A DNA stretch of 64,000 nucleotides. Source: Aspidapion aeneum (taxonomy: Eukaryota; Arthropoda; Insecta; Coleoptera; Brentidae). The DNA is taken from positions 83,478,955 to 83,542,954 of the forward strand of contig OY755039.1 in NCBI GenBank assembly GCA_963576565.1, written 5' to 3'. The position numbers were made by a program, and so were the translations under genes. The first letter of the stretch is position 1, and each line of letters starts with the position of its first letter. The notes below the pieces were generated by a model, which made no database searches, had not been told where the DNA came from, and saw nothing but the letters and a program-made list of their open reading frames with translations. Below, piece after piece: positions 21,209 through 34,330 of this stretch.

Positions 21209-21427
21209 ATATCAAGGAGATAATATGATAATGGCACTAACTTATTAATATATTTTTACAGTACCAATATCCAGAAGAAAAAATCGGGAGATTAAAAAAA
21301 GGGAATAAAAATATTGTCCAATTTGTTCTTATTTGTGTTGCTGTTGTGAAATCTCTTTTAACACACTTTGTTGAATATTTTGGTGGGAATTGATCCCCCT
21401 GATCTCCCCCTTCGGTACGGCCTTGCC

Positions 21428-22587
21428 CATTGGCGTAGCTAGCCTTGCCTTTCAGGGGGGGCCGTGGCCCCGGTCTATCTTGAACAAAAAGCAAACATAG
21501 GTTTTAAAGAGTCGTACAAAGTGTGCAATGAATAAAAAAAAAATACGCGCATTAAATGTTCTAATATTTTAATATAACAAATTTAATAATACATTTACCA
21601 ACTTATTTAAATGTATACACAGGAAGTATGTAATTCAGCAATTCTACAAAGAAAGTTTTCTACGTCGCTGACTGAAAGCGTCTACCACACTGTCTAAGTC
21701 GACCTCAACATCTTTTTCTATGAATAACAATGACAAACCTGAGTGTCTCTCTTGAGTCATAGTTGTTCTAAGCCAATTAAAAACTCTCCTCATGGCAGAG
21801 AAAGACCTCTCGCAAGTTGCACTTGAAATTGGAAGAATACTCGGTAGAGGTTTGGATAGATGTTTTCTGCTATATGTTGTTTGATAGAATCATGACCAAC
21901 AGTTTGATTTAACCGAAAAATACAATTCTTTAAAACGGTAATTTCTGCTCTTAGAGCAGAAGTATTAATATTAAAAATTTCCCGGTATTGCTCGACGAAT
22001 TTATTAAATTTAACGACGTGGGAAAACTTAATATGAAAATGGTTATGAAATTGTCACCAAAATCGGAAAATTTCCATAAGACACTAAACGCTAACCTCAA
22101 AAAAACTAAAAAGATTATTATATTTATTTTAAAAAAACAGTTTAAAAAGGTCTTTTATAACCTTACGACATTTACAACCCGATTTCGGAAACAGAGGGGC
22201 AAAGGTCGCTGTCTTTATTAAATGCGAAATTCAACTTACACTTCTATAATATTTTACAAGATGTCGCCAATATGTATGAAATATTCAATATGCATAATTA
22301 TGTTTAAATTTAAAAAATATTTTCGGGAAATTGCATAAGTGCAGAAAAGTTACCGATAATTTAAAGAGAAAAAACCTAATTCCGCAAGACAAAGGCTTTT
22401 TCCTGAAATGTAAACATTATCTGAATGATTTTAAATTTTAATGCACTTATTTTTAGAAAAGTATGTATTTTCAGCGTCATGTTCTTTTACTAGTAGTCGG
22501 TAGGGGAGGCCTAAAATATCTTAGGGGGGCCTGAAGGACTTCAGGGGGGGCCAGGCCCCCCTGGCCCCCCCCCTAGCTACGCCAATG
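21428..22587 (-). mobile_element. Second copy of the CATTGGCGTAGCTAG hAT element, inverted
   Basis: The sequence is the reverse complement of 18183-19380 over nearly its whole length, 1160 bp. It keeps both CATTGGCGTAGCTAG termini and the same C-terminal transposase remnant (about 21640-21990, minus strand). Unlike the first copy, the 8 bp flanks (gccttgcc, cccaatat) do not match, so one end may have been rearranged. Confidence 0.85.
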
Positions 22588-23750
22588 CCCAATATCTCAT
22601 ATCTTAGTTGCGAAACATCATTTTTGCTGCTAAAATACATAAGAAATCTAAGAAATCGATTAACCGAATGAAAAATCGGTATTGGAACCAATTCAAATTT
22701 AGGGGATCAGAGATAAAATTGCAGCATCAAGTTCATTATTAAAAAAGTCGTTACCATATGAAAAATTAGCATACCTGCTCTGCCTCCGTAGTTAAAAGGG
22801 CGCAAGTGACGAAAGTGTGGTTCGGAAAAAAATACTTCAAAGTCTTAATTGTTCATAAGGCAGGACTACAGTTACTGCTATTTGCGTTTTTTTTAAATTT
22901 TATTACATAGGAAATGATGGAAAATCCGTCGAGACCAAAAACCTAAATTCGAAAAAAAATTACTTGCAGCCTTTTAACTAACGGGGGCACTGCTGTTGTA
23001 TGTTGAAATTTTGTACGTTTTTATTTATTTTTTGAGTTTTCATTTTGTGAAAAAATTAGATAATAATTATGTTAATAGGTACTTTGTGTACACAGAATAT
23101 AAAACTTTACAAAAATATCTAAAGCAGTATCACAGATATGAATGAAAAAGGAGATTTTCTGAAAGTCGTTAAACACCTTGTATCTCACAAGTTTGGATGT
23201 TTAGGACATGCATACAAATGTTTATATGACGTTTTTTTTTTCTCAAAATGCAAATTACATCCTTTAAAATTAGCATGTAATTTAATAACCTCCATAATAT
23301 CAAAAACAAAAATAACACAATATGGCTTCGTTTTCTTTGTCGTAAAATTTTTGTGCCGAAATGAGGGCCGAATAAAAAAAAAATTGCCAGGGCCGGTTTG
23401 TCTGAGCCCATCCAACCCTGATACACATACTTTAAAGTGGTTTGATCTTCTCTTGTAGTAATTATAATTGTTTTAAATTTAGTCTTGCAAAGCCTCTAAA
23501 CATTCACCTAATGCTAAAGCAATTACAAACTCCATTTCTCATTTAAAAACCATTCATTGTAAAGGCGCACACAGTAGTTCCCCCCAGAGCGGGCTGTGGT
23601 TAACCTCCCACCTTCTGCCTCCCTAATGTTTCGTATAAGTAGTATTAAAGTAACGTCCCTAATGTTTCGTATAAGTAGTATTACGGTTACGTGAATATGT
23701 AGACCAATCATGTTAGATTTAGTTTGTTGATGTATGAAAAAAAATGAGGG
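22588..23750. other. No gene seen; short tandem duplication
   Basis: AT-rich. A 36-bp tandem duplication (unit contains ccctaatgtttcgtataag) is at about 23622-23685. Confidence 0.5.
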
Positions 23751-23752
23751 AT

Positions 23753-24077
23753 TATGACTACCTCGAATATATGACACCAAAACTAATAGAAGAGTACAAT
23801 AAGTGGGGACTAGAAGTTAATCTGAATAAGACAGAGTATGTATCGGTGGAACGAAACAGGATCTAATCTTAAATACCGGGCAGCGAATTAAGTCCTGTGA
23901 TGAGAATAAATACTTAGGTCTAAAAATTATAGCTGACGGAAAACTAGACAAAGCTATACAAGATCGAAACGTACAAGGAAGAAAAGCAATAACTTTATTA
24001 AATGGAATAATTTGGGACCAAAGTATATCAAAACATAACAAAAAGCTTATATATAACATCATTGTAAAAAGTATGGG
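23753..24077 (+). pseudogene. Reverse transcriptase fragment of an RTE-like non-LTR element
   Basis: The first frame reads EYMTPKLIEEYNKWGLEVNL and then NKTEYVSV; after a single frameshift near 23847 the second frame reads GQRIKSCDENKYLGLKII followed by AITLLNGIIWDQSISKHNKK. This is the segment just after the YADD box (thumb and connection) of LINE reverse transcriptases. EN and the catalytic box are absent. A short dead-on-arrival copy. Confidence 0.65.
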
Positions 24078-24139
24078 GGGAGTGACAGGAGGGGAGATAG
24101 GTGAGAGCAGGAAGGACTATAAAGGAATTACAGTAAATT

Positions 24140-27100
24140 AGAGGACATTTGCAATGGGTGATCAAAGGAATTTCATTAAAATCGCCTGAAATTTAGATCA
24201 TTTGTATGTCTTAAATCCTACATCATGTGACAAAATGGCGTCTGACGACCGCCATGTTGATTCACCTTTTTTGTCAAAATCGGTATAGGCGTTTAGCCTC
24301 AAGCGCCCTTCCTTTCGCCGTGCTATATTTGGGTAAAAAAGGGTCCCTGACCGTGATCAACATGTACAAAAAACTTTATGAAACAATAATTATTGAGAAT
24401 CAAGTCCTCCAGAACGTTATTATTTATAAATGGCAGTTAATTTTTATTTAAATATATTTTTTCATAAAAAATTGTAGAGAATTATATTATTTTCAAATTT
24501 TTCTCCAACTATTCTATTATAAAGATGAAAATCGATGTAAACAGAAAATCCAACAAGCGGACACTTCCTATATCAAATTTGAGGACAAAAAAAATAATTT
24601 CATAATCTACACCTTCGGGGAGACTTAAATATTTTTAAATATTTTTTCCCCATTTTTCCCTTTAAAATATCTAACATGATCGGACTATACGTAGATATTT
24701 GCTCAGCACACTTATTTTCCCTTTATTAACTTTAAGTTTAATTATGTGTTCAAAAGAGGGTAAAACACAGGTATGAGTTTAAGAAAGTTGGTAGGGTTTC
24801 TTTTGCAGAAAATTCCTAACAGAAATTAAAGTTAATTGGTATAAACAAAGTTTAGTACCCGTGATTAAAGAAAACAACAATTTTTTGTGGCTAAGCTGGC
24901 ATAGAAAGATTTTGTTTCTCTGGTATTTTTGCGTGGGCAGCACGAGAGCTGTACACCCACGGGGGTCCAAGATCTTATGGAAACCTATTAAGTGTTGACA
25001 GTGAACTGTTTCGTATTTAAGGGAGGAATATGTCTTGTTAGGTGTCCGAGGCCTCCGAAGGGAGCCCGAAGTTTTATGATATCATATTTTATGCTATTTT
25101 ATCCTTTCTTTCATAGAATATGTAAAAAAAATCTCAAAAAAATCTTAGGTGTGGAAGGGGGGCGGCCTGAGCTTCCCCCCTGGGTGCACCCACCATTGCA
25201 TTGATTTTTTGATTTATGCACTTTTTCCGGAAGCGGAGAACAAGTTTTTCTACCGATTTAAAAAACTTGAAAAAGTTTTTTAAAACATAATATAAACGAA
25301 CCCATTAATGAATCAAGTTTGATTCAATCAGTCATCTTGGATTATAATGGCAATTCTGTGTTTCAAAAACCGATGATATAGTTCGAAACGAAACTTATTT
25401 CAAAAAATATTTTGTCCGGTTTTTTGCCACCCACTATCATGGATTAGCTATTAGTTTATAAGTACCCTTGCAAAAAAGTTTAGATTTATTTTTTGCCACC
25501 TCACCTCTCATTTTTAGGGCTTATAGACGCCACTGTTATTAGCCCCCTTTAAGCATGCATAATAAACTTCATCCCAGTTATAATTAGAACCTTTTGCCTT
25601 TGACAGGTAGACTTTTTAGAGGTAACCTGATGTTTATAAATGTTGCAGATGGACGAAATATTTCGAAACCCGTTCGGTCCACCGGTCGTCGGTGGATTTT
25701 ATAGGAATTAGTTTACCTTTCCAATGCGATGTGGCTCCTTCCTGCTTAAAAATTAATACATATACCCGTATACAGAATTTAAAATTTTGCCATTCGTTTT
25801 ATCCAGATTTAAGGTCACTAAATAAATTTAGGTTTTTTTCTGCATTTCTACAGATTTTCCAGCCTTCTTACTATTTTATTTTTGACTTATTAAGCGCCAC
25901 CTTTTTGTGGGCTGGGGAACTTATACTTTTTTTAATAGCCCTAAGAGCTGGTCAGTAGCTTTAATATGAAGAAAATATCGAAGAATAACGACTTTTTAAA
26001 AAAATATAGCCGCCATTTTCTTTTGAACTAACATGTGTCAAATTTTTTTACATTTTTATATTGAGTAGGTCCCTCTTAAAGTAATTTATCAAAACTTATG
26101 TATTTTCTCTTAAAACAGGGAATTCATTTTTTTTCTTATTTTTGCAACCGCCATTCTGAAGCCGGAAAATCGGGGATCCTCAAATGAAATTTTTCGTGTT
26201 AGGTACTACTATGCCAAATATAAAATATATACACTTTTAGCAGCTTTATTAACAAATTTACTTTACTAATTAGAACAGGCAAAAATTTTGGATTTTCAAA
26301 TAATTGTGCCACTTCACCAAATTTTGTACATATATACAGAACAGTTCCACCGTTCAAAAAATATACTTCGTTAAGTTTTTTGTTAACTTTTCTGTTGCGC
26401 AGAGACGTTTTACTGATATACGAGATTGTACAAATATAAGGTTCTTATTTATTAAATTTCTCCACAGCCGGGACCATCTTCATTTTTTGGAATTAAGGAA
26501 ACATGTGAGCAAGTATTTAGTTTCTCCAAAAAATTTTTGGAGTTTTTTAAAAGTATATTTTTTTTGTTTTTTAATTCCCAAAAGCAGAAAACAAAAAACA
26601 GATAATAGGGTTTACCACAAAACGTTCTTTTTTATTTTGCAGGGCCTACTTTATTTAGTAAAGACTTTGACTTTTCGTTTTTTTCCAGGCTTCCTGGATC
26701 TTACACTAACATTTACGGAACGACAACATTTGTGCCTTTTTAGTTTTATTATCAGCAGCTTTTTGAGTCATCATAACTTATCAACCTAAACGGGTGTATA
26801 GTTTAATTTAAGTTCCTAGGCAATACACTGCCTTTTATTTTAGTGTAGAATAACAGATACCCACGTAAGTAAGGATAATGACTAAGAATTTTAGATCTTC
26901 CTTTACAACTTTAAAACTTTTGAATTTTAAAAGAAATTCGTGAAGGTGTAAAGTTAAACGGCTAAACAAAAAGTTTAACGGGCAAATAATCCTCAATTGG
27001 GAGACTCTGCTTTTCTGATTTTTAAGGATTGATTCAGCCCGAGCATAATCAACAAATGGAAAAAGATGAACTTTGTTTATATTTTGTTAAGTTCGGCGTT

Positions 27101-27395
27101 TGGCTACTTTGTATTATGTATAAAAAAAAACGTCGATTTTGGGATTTAAACAAGAAAACATGGTGATATTTTGACATGTGTGCAAAATTTAGGTAATTTT
27201 ATTTGCTCATCAACCATAATAGTTTTGTTAATTCTACCAAATTTTATTAATGTACCTCGATCGGGAGTTTGATTGTTATTTTTGAAACGTTGAAAACGGT
27301 AAAAAAGTACTCTTATTTTTAAAACATGGCCTGCAAGAATAACTATTTGCATATAGAGCGCCGTCGCACAGATAGACAAATGTGATATTTTTTAT
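24140..27395. other. Long non-coding stretch, no gene seen
   Basis: Open frames are short and of low-complexity, phenylalanine- and lysine-rich composition (for example 26304-26789). At about 25000-25200 there is a G-run/C-run pair, and at about 25520 GACGCCACTG, both like debris of CAGTGGCG-type MITEs. No intact element was delimited. Confidence 0.5.
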
Positions 27396-27401
27396 TTAAA
27401 A

Positions 27402-27923
27402 TACTCTGCCAATCTATGGGCACCTAAGCTCACACTAGGTACTATAATTATAATGTACGTGAAAGCTAATATAACTAAAAACTGAAGGATATTTTATTGA
27501 ACTCCAGACTCAATTACCTTTCGTTTGATACCAGACAAGCTATGTTTTGACTTAGACTCTAATTTTTCAAATCTACCCCCACCCTTTTTTTTAAACTAAA
27601 ATGTATTATGTTTAAGTCCAGACTCAATAACCTTTCGTTTGATATCACACACGCCATATTTCCACTTAAACATTAATTTTTTTAATTTACCCCCACACTT
27701 TTTTTTTCAATTAACTAAAATGTATTTTGTTTAACTTCAGACTCAATTACCTTTCGTTTGATATCACATACGCCATATTTTTACATAAACTCTAATTTTT
27801 GAAATCTACCCCCACCCTTTTATTTGGCTTCTACCAAATTTCATTAAAATCGGGCAAGCGGTTTTTGAGTTATGCGCGTTGGCCGTTACAGACAGACATA
27901 CAGACAGACAGACAGACAGACAT

Positions 27924-28001
<78 letters not shown>

Positions 28002-28141
28002 GGCGCAACAAAAAAGTTTCAAAATCATTTGAAACGCAAAGATATATAAAAAAATTTGAAATCAGAGCAACTTTTATTTTCTCGAAAAAATAAGGATCAC
28101 CATAGCTCACACTACTATAGTATAGTAGTAGTGTGAGCTAA
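27402..28141 (+). mobile_element. Helitron-like non-autonomous element HLE-1
   Basis: It starts TACTCTGCCAATCTATGG and ends in a hairpin (TAGCTCACAC ... GTGTGAGCTA) and CTAA, between host A (27401) and host T (28142) with no longer target duplication. A second, subterminal hairpin with the same AGCTCACA stem sits near the left end. Inside are three tandem 117-119 bp units (caattacctttcgtttgata ... ctacccccaccc) and a GACA microsatellite (27889-28001), preceded by taccaaatttcattaaaatcg-type sequence. CTRR end, 3' hairpin and A/T insertion fit Helitron or Helentron-type elements. No Rep/helicase is encoded. The canonical 5' TC is not exact. Confidence 0.65.
27889..28001. repeat. GACA microsatellite in HLE-1
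   Basis: About 27 tetranucleotide units with a few GACATACA variants. All long frames across it (QTDRQTDR, LSVCLSVC) are repeat artefacts. Confidence 0.95.
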
Positions 28142-28800
28142 TATAAAAGAAACGAAAAAAAATATTACTAGATAACATCGCCAATAGAATTTTTAATATT
28201 TCTGACTACTTGGGTGGCTTATTCCTGTATCTAGAAAAAATTTTATTATTTTTCTGTGAAAGCACTATAAACCTGCTATAAACTGCTGCTTAATTCATTT
28301 AATTAATTGAAACGGTTTTAACGATAATTTGATTAATCCAAGTCAATACATAATCTTCAAGAAAATACGATTTTGCTCTGTTTTTGTCGGCATAAAAACT
28401 TTTCGTGTTTCCCCTCTAGCATATTTGATTTATTTTTTACGGTTTGTTAGTAGCCAAGAGTTTCCAAAAACTTTTGGCGTAAATTGAATTATTTGTTTTT
28501 GGTTTTTTGCTTTTGAGAATTAAAAACAAAATATATATTTTTTTAAAAACCGCATATTTTTTGGAAAATCTAATATAAGTACTTGCTCAAATTTTTCCTT
28601 TATTTGAAAACAAATTGTAATACTGTAATACCTCATTTTATTAGAAACTTTAACATCCTTTAACACATGTAGGCAGTATAAACAGTATTATTAGTATTAG
28701 TAGTATCCCGATTGTGAAGAAACTTAATAAATAAGAAACTTATGTTTGTACGAATCTCGTATATCAGTAAATCGCCTCTGCGCCACAGAAAAGGTAACAA
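28142..28800. other. AT-rich DNA, no gene seen
   Basis: No domain or repeat family recognised. Confidence 0.5.
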
Positions 28801-28876
28801 AAAAATTGTGTGTGCTTAAAACCATACGTCAGAAGTGTAAACTTCAACAAGGCGAAATTAACAATACTGTCCCATA

Positions 28877-29058
28877 ACATATTCTGCAATGCGGACCGAA
28901 CCGAACTCTTCTGTGTACTGGCCTTCATCTGCATCATCATCATATCGCTCGCTGAATGTTTCTCACAGTTAGTCGACTCGAGCCGGTTTCACCCGAATGA
29001 GCGTTACATAGCCGAGCCTGACGGCTCAATTGAATTCTCTATCCACAAAAACTGCTAA
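28877..29058 (+). CDS. Possible exon of a small secreted protein
   Basis: The open frame includes a basic/polar lead, a strongly hydrophobic stretch LFCVLAFICIIIISLAECFS that resembles a signal peptide with a plausible cleavage after AEC or CFS, and a polar tail SRFHPNERYIAEPDGSIEFS ending HKNC and TAA. GC content is above that of the surroundings. No ATG precedes the hydrophobic part in this frame (an ATG at 28888 is out of frame), so an upstream exon or non-coding status is possible. I do not recognise a family. Confidence 0.25.
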
Positions 29059-30157
29059 ACGCGCCTAAAGTTTATACTTCAAAAAGTTTATACTTCAAAA
29101 ACTTAACGGAGCAGGTTCTTGGAACCGCAGAAGGGTCCTGTATATGTGTACAAAATTTGGTAAAGGGTCACAATTATTTGGAAATCCTACATTTTTGCCT
29201 GGTCTATACGGACAGGCTTATTCTACTAGGTACATATGAAACTAATCTCCCAATTTTCTTCCGCCCGACCCCCACCTTGTAGCGTATAAACCGCGCAGCC
29301 GCGCGGCGCCCAGGGTCCGTAAATAATAGTTCTGTTCCATTAAACAGTTCTACGGTCATAGAACCGTCCAAAAAATCCCAATGCGCGCGCAATGCAGTAC
29401 AAGGAGTACGAGGACTGTTGTGCAAGCTGTGCTTGACAATTACACTTGCTTAACTCGGCTTGGTTAAGCAGCGGGACTAAAGTAAAAGTTTACTGCCAGG
29501 GAGCAGCCTCACTCCCTGCAATGACCAAGAAGGCTTATGGTACAGTAAACTAAGTAGGTATATTGAGAACAACTGTCGAATGTTGAATCTGCTTTATTAA
29601 GATAAATCCTCTCTTTTTATATTAACAAATTGTTATAGTTCGTGATAAATTATAAAATATAAAATTCCATATAATGTGTTGTTTTATAAACTAAATAATT
29701 TATATTATTTAAATAGGTAAACTTGAGAAGGTTAGTTTATGTTATTAAAACCTAATTTCTCAAGATCACCTGTGTTTAAATAATAAATTTAACTAAAAAT
29801 GAAGATTTATGAAAAATGGTAAAAAAGAAAATCTGTTTAATTTTATAATTAAACAACTGTTTTAAAACGGTTCGGGTTAGATGGAACGACCAAATGACTG
29901 TCCAAAAACCGAATACTGTTCGATTTACTTCAGGGACGTGATCATATGCGAGAGAGTTAAATTCAAAATCACGTGACTAAAAGAAAGGGTAGGTTTGGCG
30001 TCTCGCTTAAAGATACATCGAAGGCAACGAATGAATTCGAGAGCACGAAATTAAATTTGCACACAGAAAGGATTACACAATTACATAGGATTATCATAAT
30101 ATATTTTTAATTTTAGTTCTTTAAAATGCAGATAAAATTACGTCAATTTAATTTATA
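29059..30157. other. No gene seen
   Basis: A GC-richer patch at 29270-29440 has no readable domain; the rest is AT-rich. Confidence 0.45.
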
Positions 30158-30672
30158 CAGGGTGTAACTAAATAAGTGTAAAACATTTAAGGGGATGATT
30201 CCTCATCCAAAAAAGATAGGATCTCGGATCTTTCATATAAAGAAACATTATTGGACCATCCCTTGTTAAGATACCGCCCCTTAAAGGGCGTCATAACATT
30301 TATGACGATGTATCTCTGTAGTTGTTCGTGATATAATTTTTTGCTGCGAACTTGTTTATTTTGGGCAAAAATCCAAGAGAAATTTTTTATTTACAATGAA
30401 ACAGGCTATCGGAAACACATTTTTAAATAGAAAACAAATAATAAGACAAAAAATTACATTGGAAATAAATTTTACGGGTTGCGTTTTCCACCCCTTACAA
30501 CCATGGGGTAAACCAAATTCATTACCGGCTTTTTTGGTAGTAGAACATGTTATGTACCCCCTTTGGGGCTGTATCTTAACAAGGGATGCTCCAATAAAGT
30601 TTCTTTATATGAAAAATCCTATCTTTTTTTGATAAGGAATCAAATGTTTTACACTTATTTAGTTACACTCTG
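30158..30672. mobile_element. 515-bp mariner-type MITE with long inverted repeats
   Basis: It starts CAGGGTGTAACTAAATAAGT and ends with the near-exact reverse complement, flanked by TA on each side (30156-30157, 30673-30674), the target duplication of Tc1/mariner elements. The inverted similarity runs inward for about 150 bp (gataggat, catataaagaaac, atcccttgttaagata). It has no transposase. The right end directly abuts the AAAAT tail of the neighbouring retrotransposon. Confidence 0.8.
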
Positions 30673-30674
30673 TA

Positions 30675-30712
30675 TTTTATTTTATTTTATTTTATTTTAT
30701 TTTATTTTATTT
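30675..30712 (-). repeat. TAAAA tandem tail of the retrotransposon
   Basis: About seven pentanucleotide copies; short tandem tails are common at the 3' ends of Jockey/CR1-group elements. Confidence 0.9.
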
Positions 30713-30849
30713 ACACCACTTAACAGGAGTTAACCCAATTACAAAGTGGGGAAGAATACAGTGATTAACAATAACAGATTCTAAGGATAAAATGAAGTAC
30801 AAAATAAAAGAAATTTACTACATCTACACTGAGTGAGCAGAAATAAAAA

Positions 30850-33635
30850 TTATGAAAATCGTATATTTTTTAAGGTAGAGATACTGCAATTAAATATGTC
30901 ACATCTGTCGCAAGCCTGATTGCACGTGTTACAAGCCCGAATTATTGGAGAATTTTTGCAAATATTGGTGCGCTGGTAAGGAAGATAAAACGGAACAGTA
31001 GTGCGTGCTGATGTTCTGGGTACTAAAAAATTAATCTTATGCAATAATTCCTGGGAGTCGATTTGATTATGTATTAATTTGAAAATGAATTGCAACTCTG
31101 CCAACTTGCGCCGGTCCTCCAATGAAGATATACTGAACCTTTCACAAAGGACCTGGTTCAGAATACCAATTTCGGGATACACACCATCAAGCTTAAAAAC
31201 AAGGTACTTCAGAAACTTACGTTGAATTTTTTCAATAGTATTAACGTGAGTATCATAATACGGAGACCATACTATGCACGAGTATTCCAATTTAGATCTG
31301 ACATAAGCAAAATAGAGTAATTTTATACTAGAAATTTTTTCTAGGTACTGAGAATTCCGTATTATGAACCCAAGCATTCGGTAGCTTTTCTTTACAACAT
31401 CCTGGATGTGGGGAACAAATGATAGAGCACTATCGAATGTTACTCCGAGATCTTTAAATTCCAGACTCCTGGGTATTTCGGTTGTATCAATGGAGTAATT
31501 GAATTGAATTACCTGTTTTCTAAGGGTGAAAGACACTACATTGCATTTAGACGGATTGAGAGGGAGAGAGTTATCAAGACACCAAGTATATACCTTATTT
31601 AGAGCAGCTTGAAGTTTTTCACAATCAGCAATGTTATTTATTCTACAGATAAGCTTCAAGTCATCAGCGTACAATAGGCAAATAACTTCTATGTCCTGAA
31701 CTATGCTATTTATAAAAGCTATAAAGAAGAGAGGACCTAGTATAGAGCCTTGAGGAACTCCGGAAGTAGCCTTGATCGTAGAGGAGGTTTGTCCATAGCA
31801 TTCTACATACTGAAGCCTTTCAGTTAAGTATGAATAAAGAAACTTAGATAAATCATCAGAGATGCCAAAGGTTACAAGTGTACGGAGAAGAATACTATGG
31901 TCTAGTCTGTCAAAGGCCTTAGAAAAGTCGGTGTAAATAACATCAATCTGAGCACCCGCATCCAAGGATTCAGCTATTAGGTGTGTAACAGTAATTAAAT
32001 TGGTTGTGGTAGATTTGCGTTTCATGAAGCCGTGTTGACAGGAATCTATTTGACTGCTCAGGGGAAAGTAAAGCGATGTATGGAGAACGCGTTCAAAACA
32101 TTTTGAAAAATTGTTTATTATGGTAATTGGCCGATAATTTACAATACGATCTTTTTCTTGTTTTTTATGGACAGTTATAATTTTAGAATTTTTCCAAGTA
32201 TCAGGAAATGTGCAGAATTTTAAAGATAAGTTAAAAAGAACAGTTAAGGGGTAAGCGAAGACGTATGCACAATCTTTCAGTAAAAATGCAGGAATTTTTT
32301 CGGGACCGACAATGGCCTTGGGTTTCATGGTCTTTAGTGCTTGCAATACCTCAGATTCATTGAAGCTTTTAAGTGAAATGAAATTTGAGTTAAGGTTAGA
32401 AGGAATATTATTTTGTACTGAGGTACGCTGCTGAGATTGTGTATATGAACTCTGAAAGTAATCAGCAAATGCATCAGCTATGCGGTGGGGATCCGTCGTA
32501 CTCTCTTCATTGTGATCTGTCATGCACTGCGGCAGACCATTATTCGACTGCAATGATTGTATTAGGCGCCAGAAATTTCCAGGTTGAGTTGTCAGGTTCG
32601 CTTCAAGTCTAGCGCAATACTCGCGGTATGATGTTTCTGTATCGCGTTTTATTTTATTACGAAGTTCTCGAAATTTAAGTAAATCATTATCGCTGCGACT
32701 TTTTTTGTGTTTTTGAAAGTATTTATGTTTTTCTTTAATCGACCGTATGATGAGGGAAGTAAACCAGGGAGGATATTTTCTACGCCGCTTAGATGTTTTT
32801 GGCACGTGGGTGTCTAGACAGGAGTATAATTTGTAAGAAAATAATTCGACAGCCTCATTGACGTTATCAACCGTTTCCAAAACACGCCAGTCAATCTCAG
32901 CTAAGCTCGCATATAGATTTCTCAAGTCAGATCTCTTGAAATTATAAAAGATGTCATTAATTTTGAGTTTGCTCACCTTTTTGTCACCGGTCATTTTATA
33001 GTCAATTAATAAAGAAGGATGGCACCTGTCCTCGTTTAGCAGGATGTCATAACATCTCTGCACGGAAGTGAGGTTTGAGGAAGATGTTAATACTAGATCA
33101 AGCAGTCGATTATCAGAATTTTTGACAGTGTTAATCTGATGCCAATCAAGAAAATTAATAAAATTCAGCAAGTGAGTTAACCTACTGTTGGGAGGAGGAT
33201 CCCTCTCTATGTAGGTTACGTATTCAGGGTAATTAAAATCTCCGAGAAAGACTGCTTTAGCACTATATAGGAAATTCAGGGATGACAGATATTCAAAAAG
33301 TTGTTCATATATGTATGAGATTTTGCCTGGCGGAATATATACAAGGAAAATATAAAGAGATAGTTTGTTCGAGAAAGATACTTTGATTCCAGCTATGTCT
33401 ATGGTGTCACGGATTGATACAGGCAATTCAATTTCCAGATTCGTTGTCTGTAGATTTTCCCTTACAGCCAACAAGACACCACCCCCCAAGTTTTGTTCTA
33501 CTTCATCGTAGTTTCTGTCAGATCTAAAGATGCAATACCCCGAATGAAAAAGTTCTGTATCGTGAATACCCGCGTACAACCAAGTCTCAGTCAACGCTAT
33601 GATATCAAATTCACAAGCGAGTGTGGAATTAAAAA
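30850..33635 (-). pseudogene. ORF2 endonuclease/reverse transcriptase, N-terminus separated by HLE-2
   Basis: The 914-codon frame from 33594 opens with TETW, the metal-binding glutamate motif of the APE-type endonuclease, and is open a further 13 codons upstream to the insertion junction. Endonuclease motifs include LGDFN at residues 117-121 and the CHPSL block near 191. RT motifs are NYRPITIINNFSKCFE (486-501), HGFMKRKSTT, YTDFSKAFD, SGVPQGSILGPLFF (611-624) and YADD (642-645). The reading frame is free of stops and frameshifts, so damage is limited to the inserted Helitron-like element and the 5' truncation. Function in the family: nicking target DNA and copying element RNA at the nick. Confidence 0.9.
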
Positions 33636-34196
33636 TACTCTGCCAATATATCGGCCCCTAAGCTCACACTAGGTACTATAGTTATGTGAGCTAATATAAC
33701 TAAAAACTGAAATATATTTTATTCAACTCCACACTAAATTACCTTTTGTTTGATACCACACAAGCCATGTTTTGACTTAAACTCAAATTTTTGAAATCCA
33801 CTCCCACCCTTAAAAAAAACAAAAACTAAAATGTATTTTGTTGAACTCTGGACTTAATTACCTTTTGTTTGATATCACACACGCCATATTTTCACTTAAA
33901 CTCTAATTTTTGAAATATACCCCCACCCTTTTTTTTAAATAAATTAAAATGTATTTTGTTTAACTCCAGACTCAATTACCTTTCGTTTGATATCACACAC
34001 GCCATATTTTCACATAAACTCTAAGTTTTGAAATCTATCCCCACCCTTTTATTTGGTTTGTGTTCGGTGGATTTTGTTCATTTTTAAATGGGACCATCTC
34101 GACGCAAGACCCAGCCCAGGTACCAAATTTCATTAAAATCGGTCAAGCGGTTTTTGAGTTATGCGCGTTGGTCGTTACAGACAGACATACAGACAC

Positions 34197-34231
<35 letters not shown>

Positions 34232-34232
34232 T

Positions 34233-34330
<98 letters not shown>

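Noticed and set aside
26304..26789. 161-codon plus-strand frame
   Set aside because: Phenylalanine-rich translation of AT-rich DNA, no domain, no splice or start context.
27799..28110. Long open frames of QTDR or LSVC repeats, also at 34060-34439
   Set aside because: They are translations of the GACA microsatellite in several frames and strands; no start context or domain.
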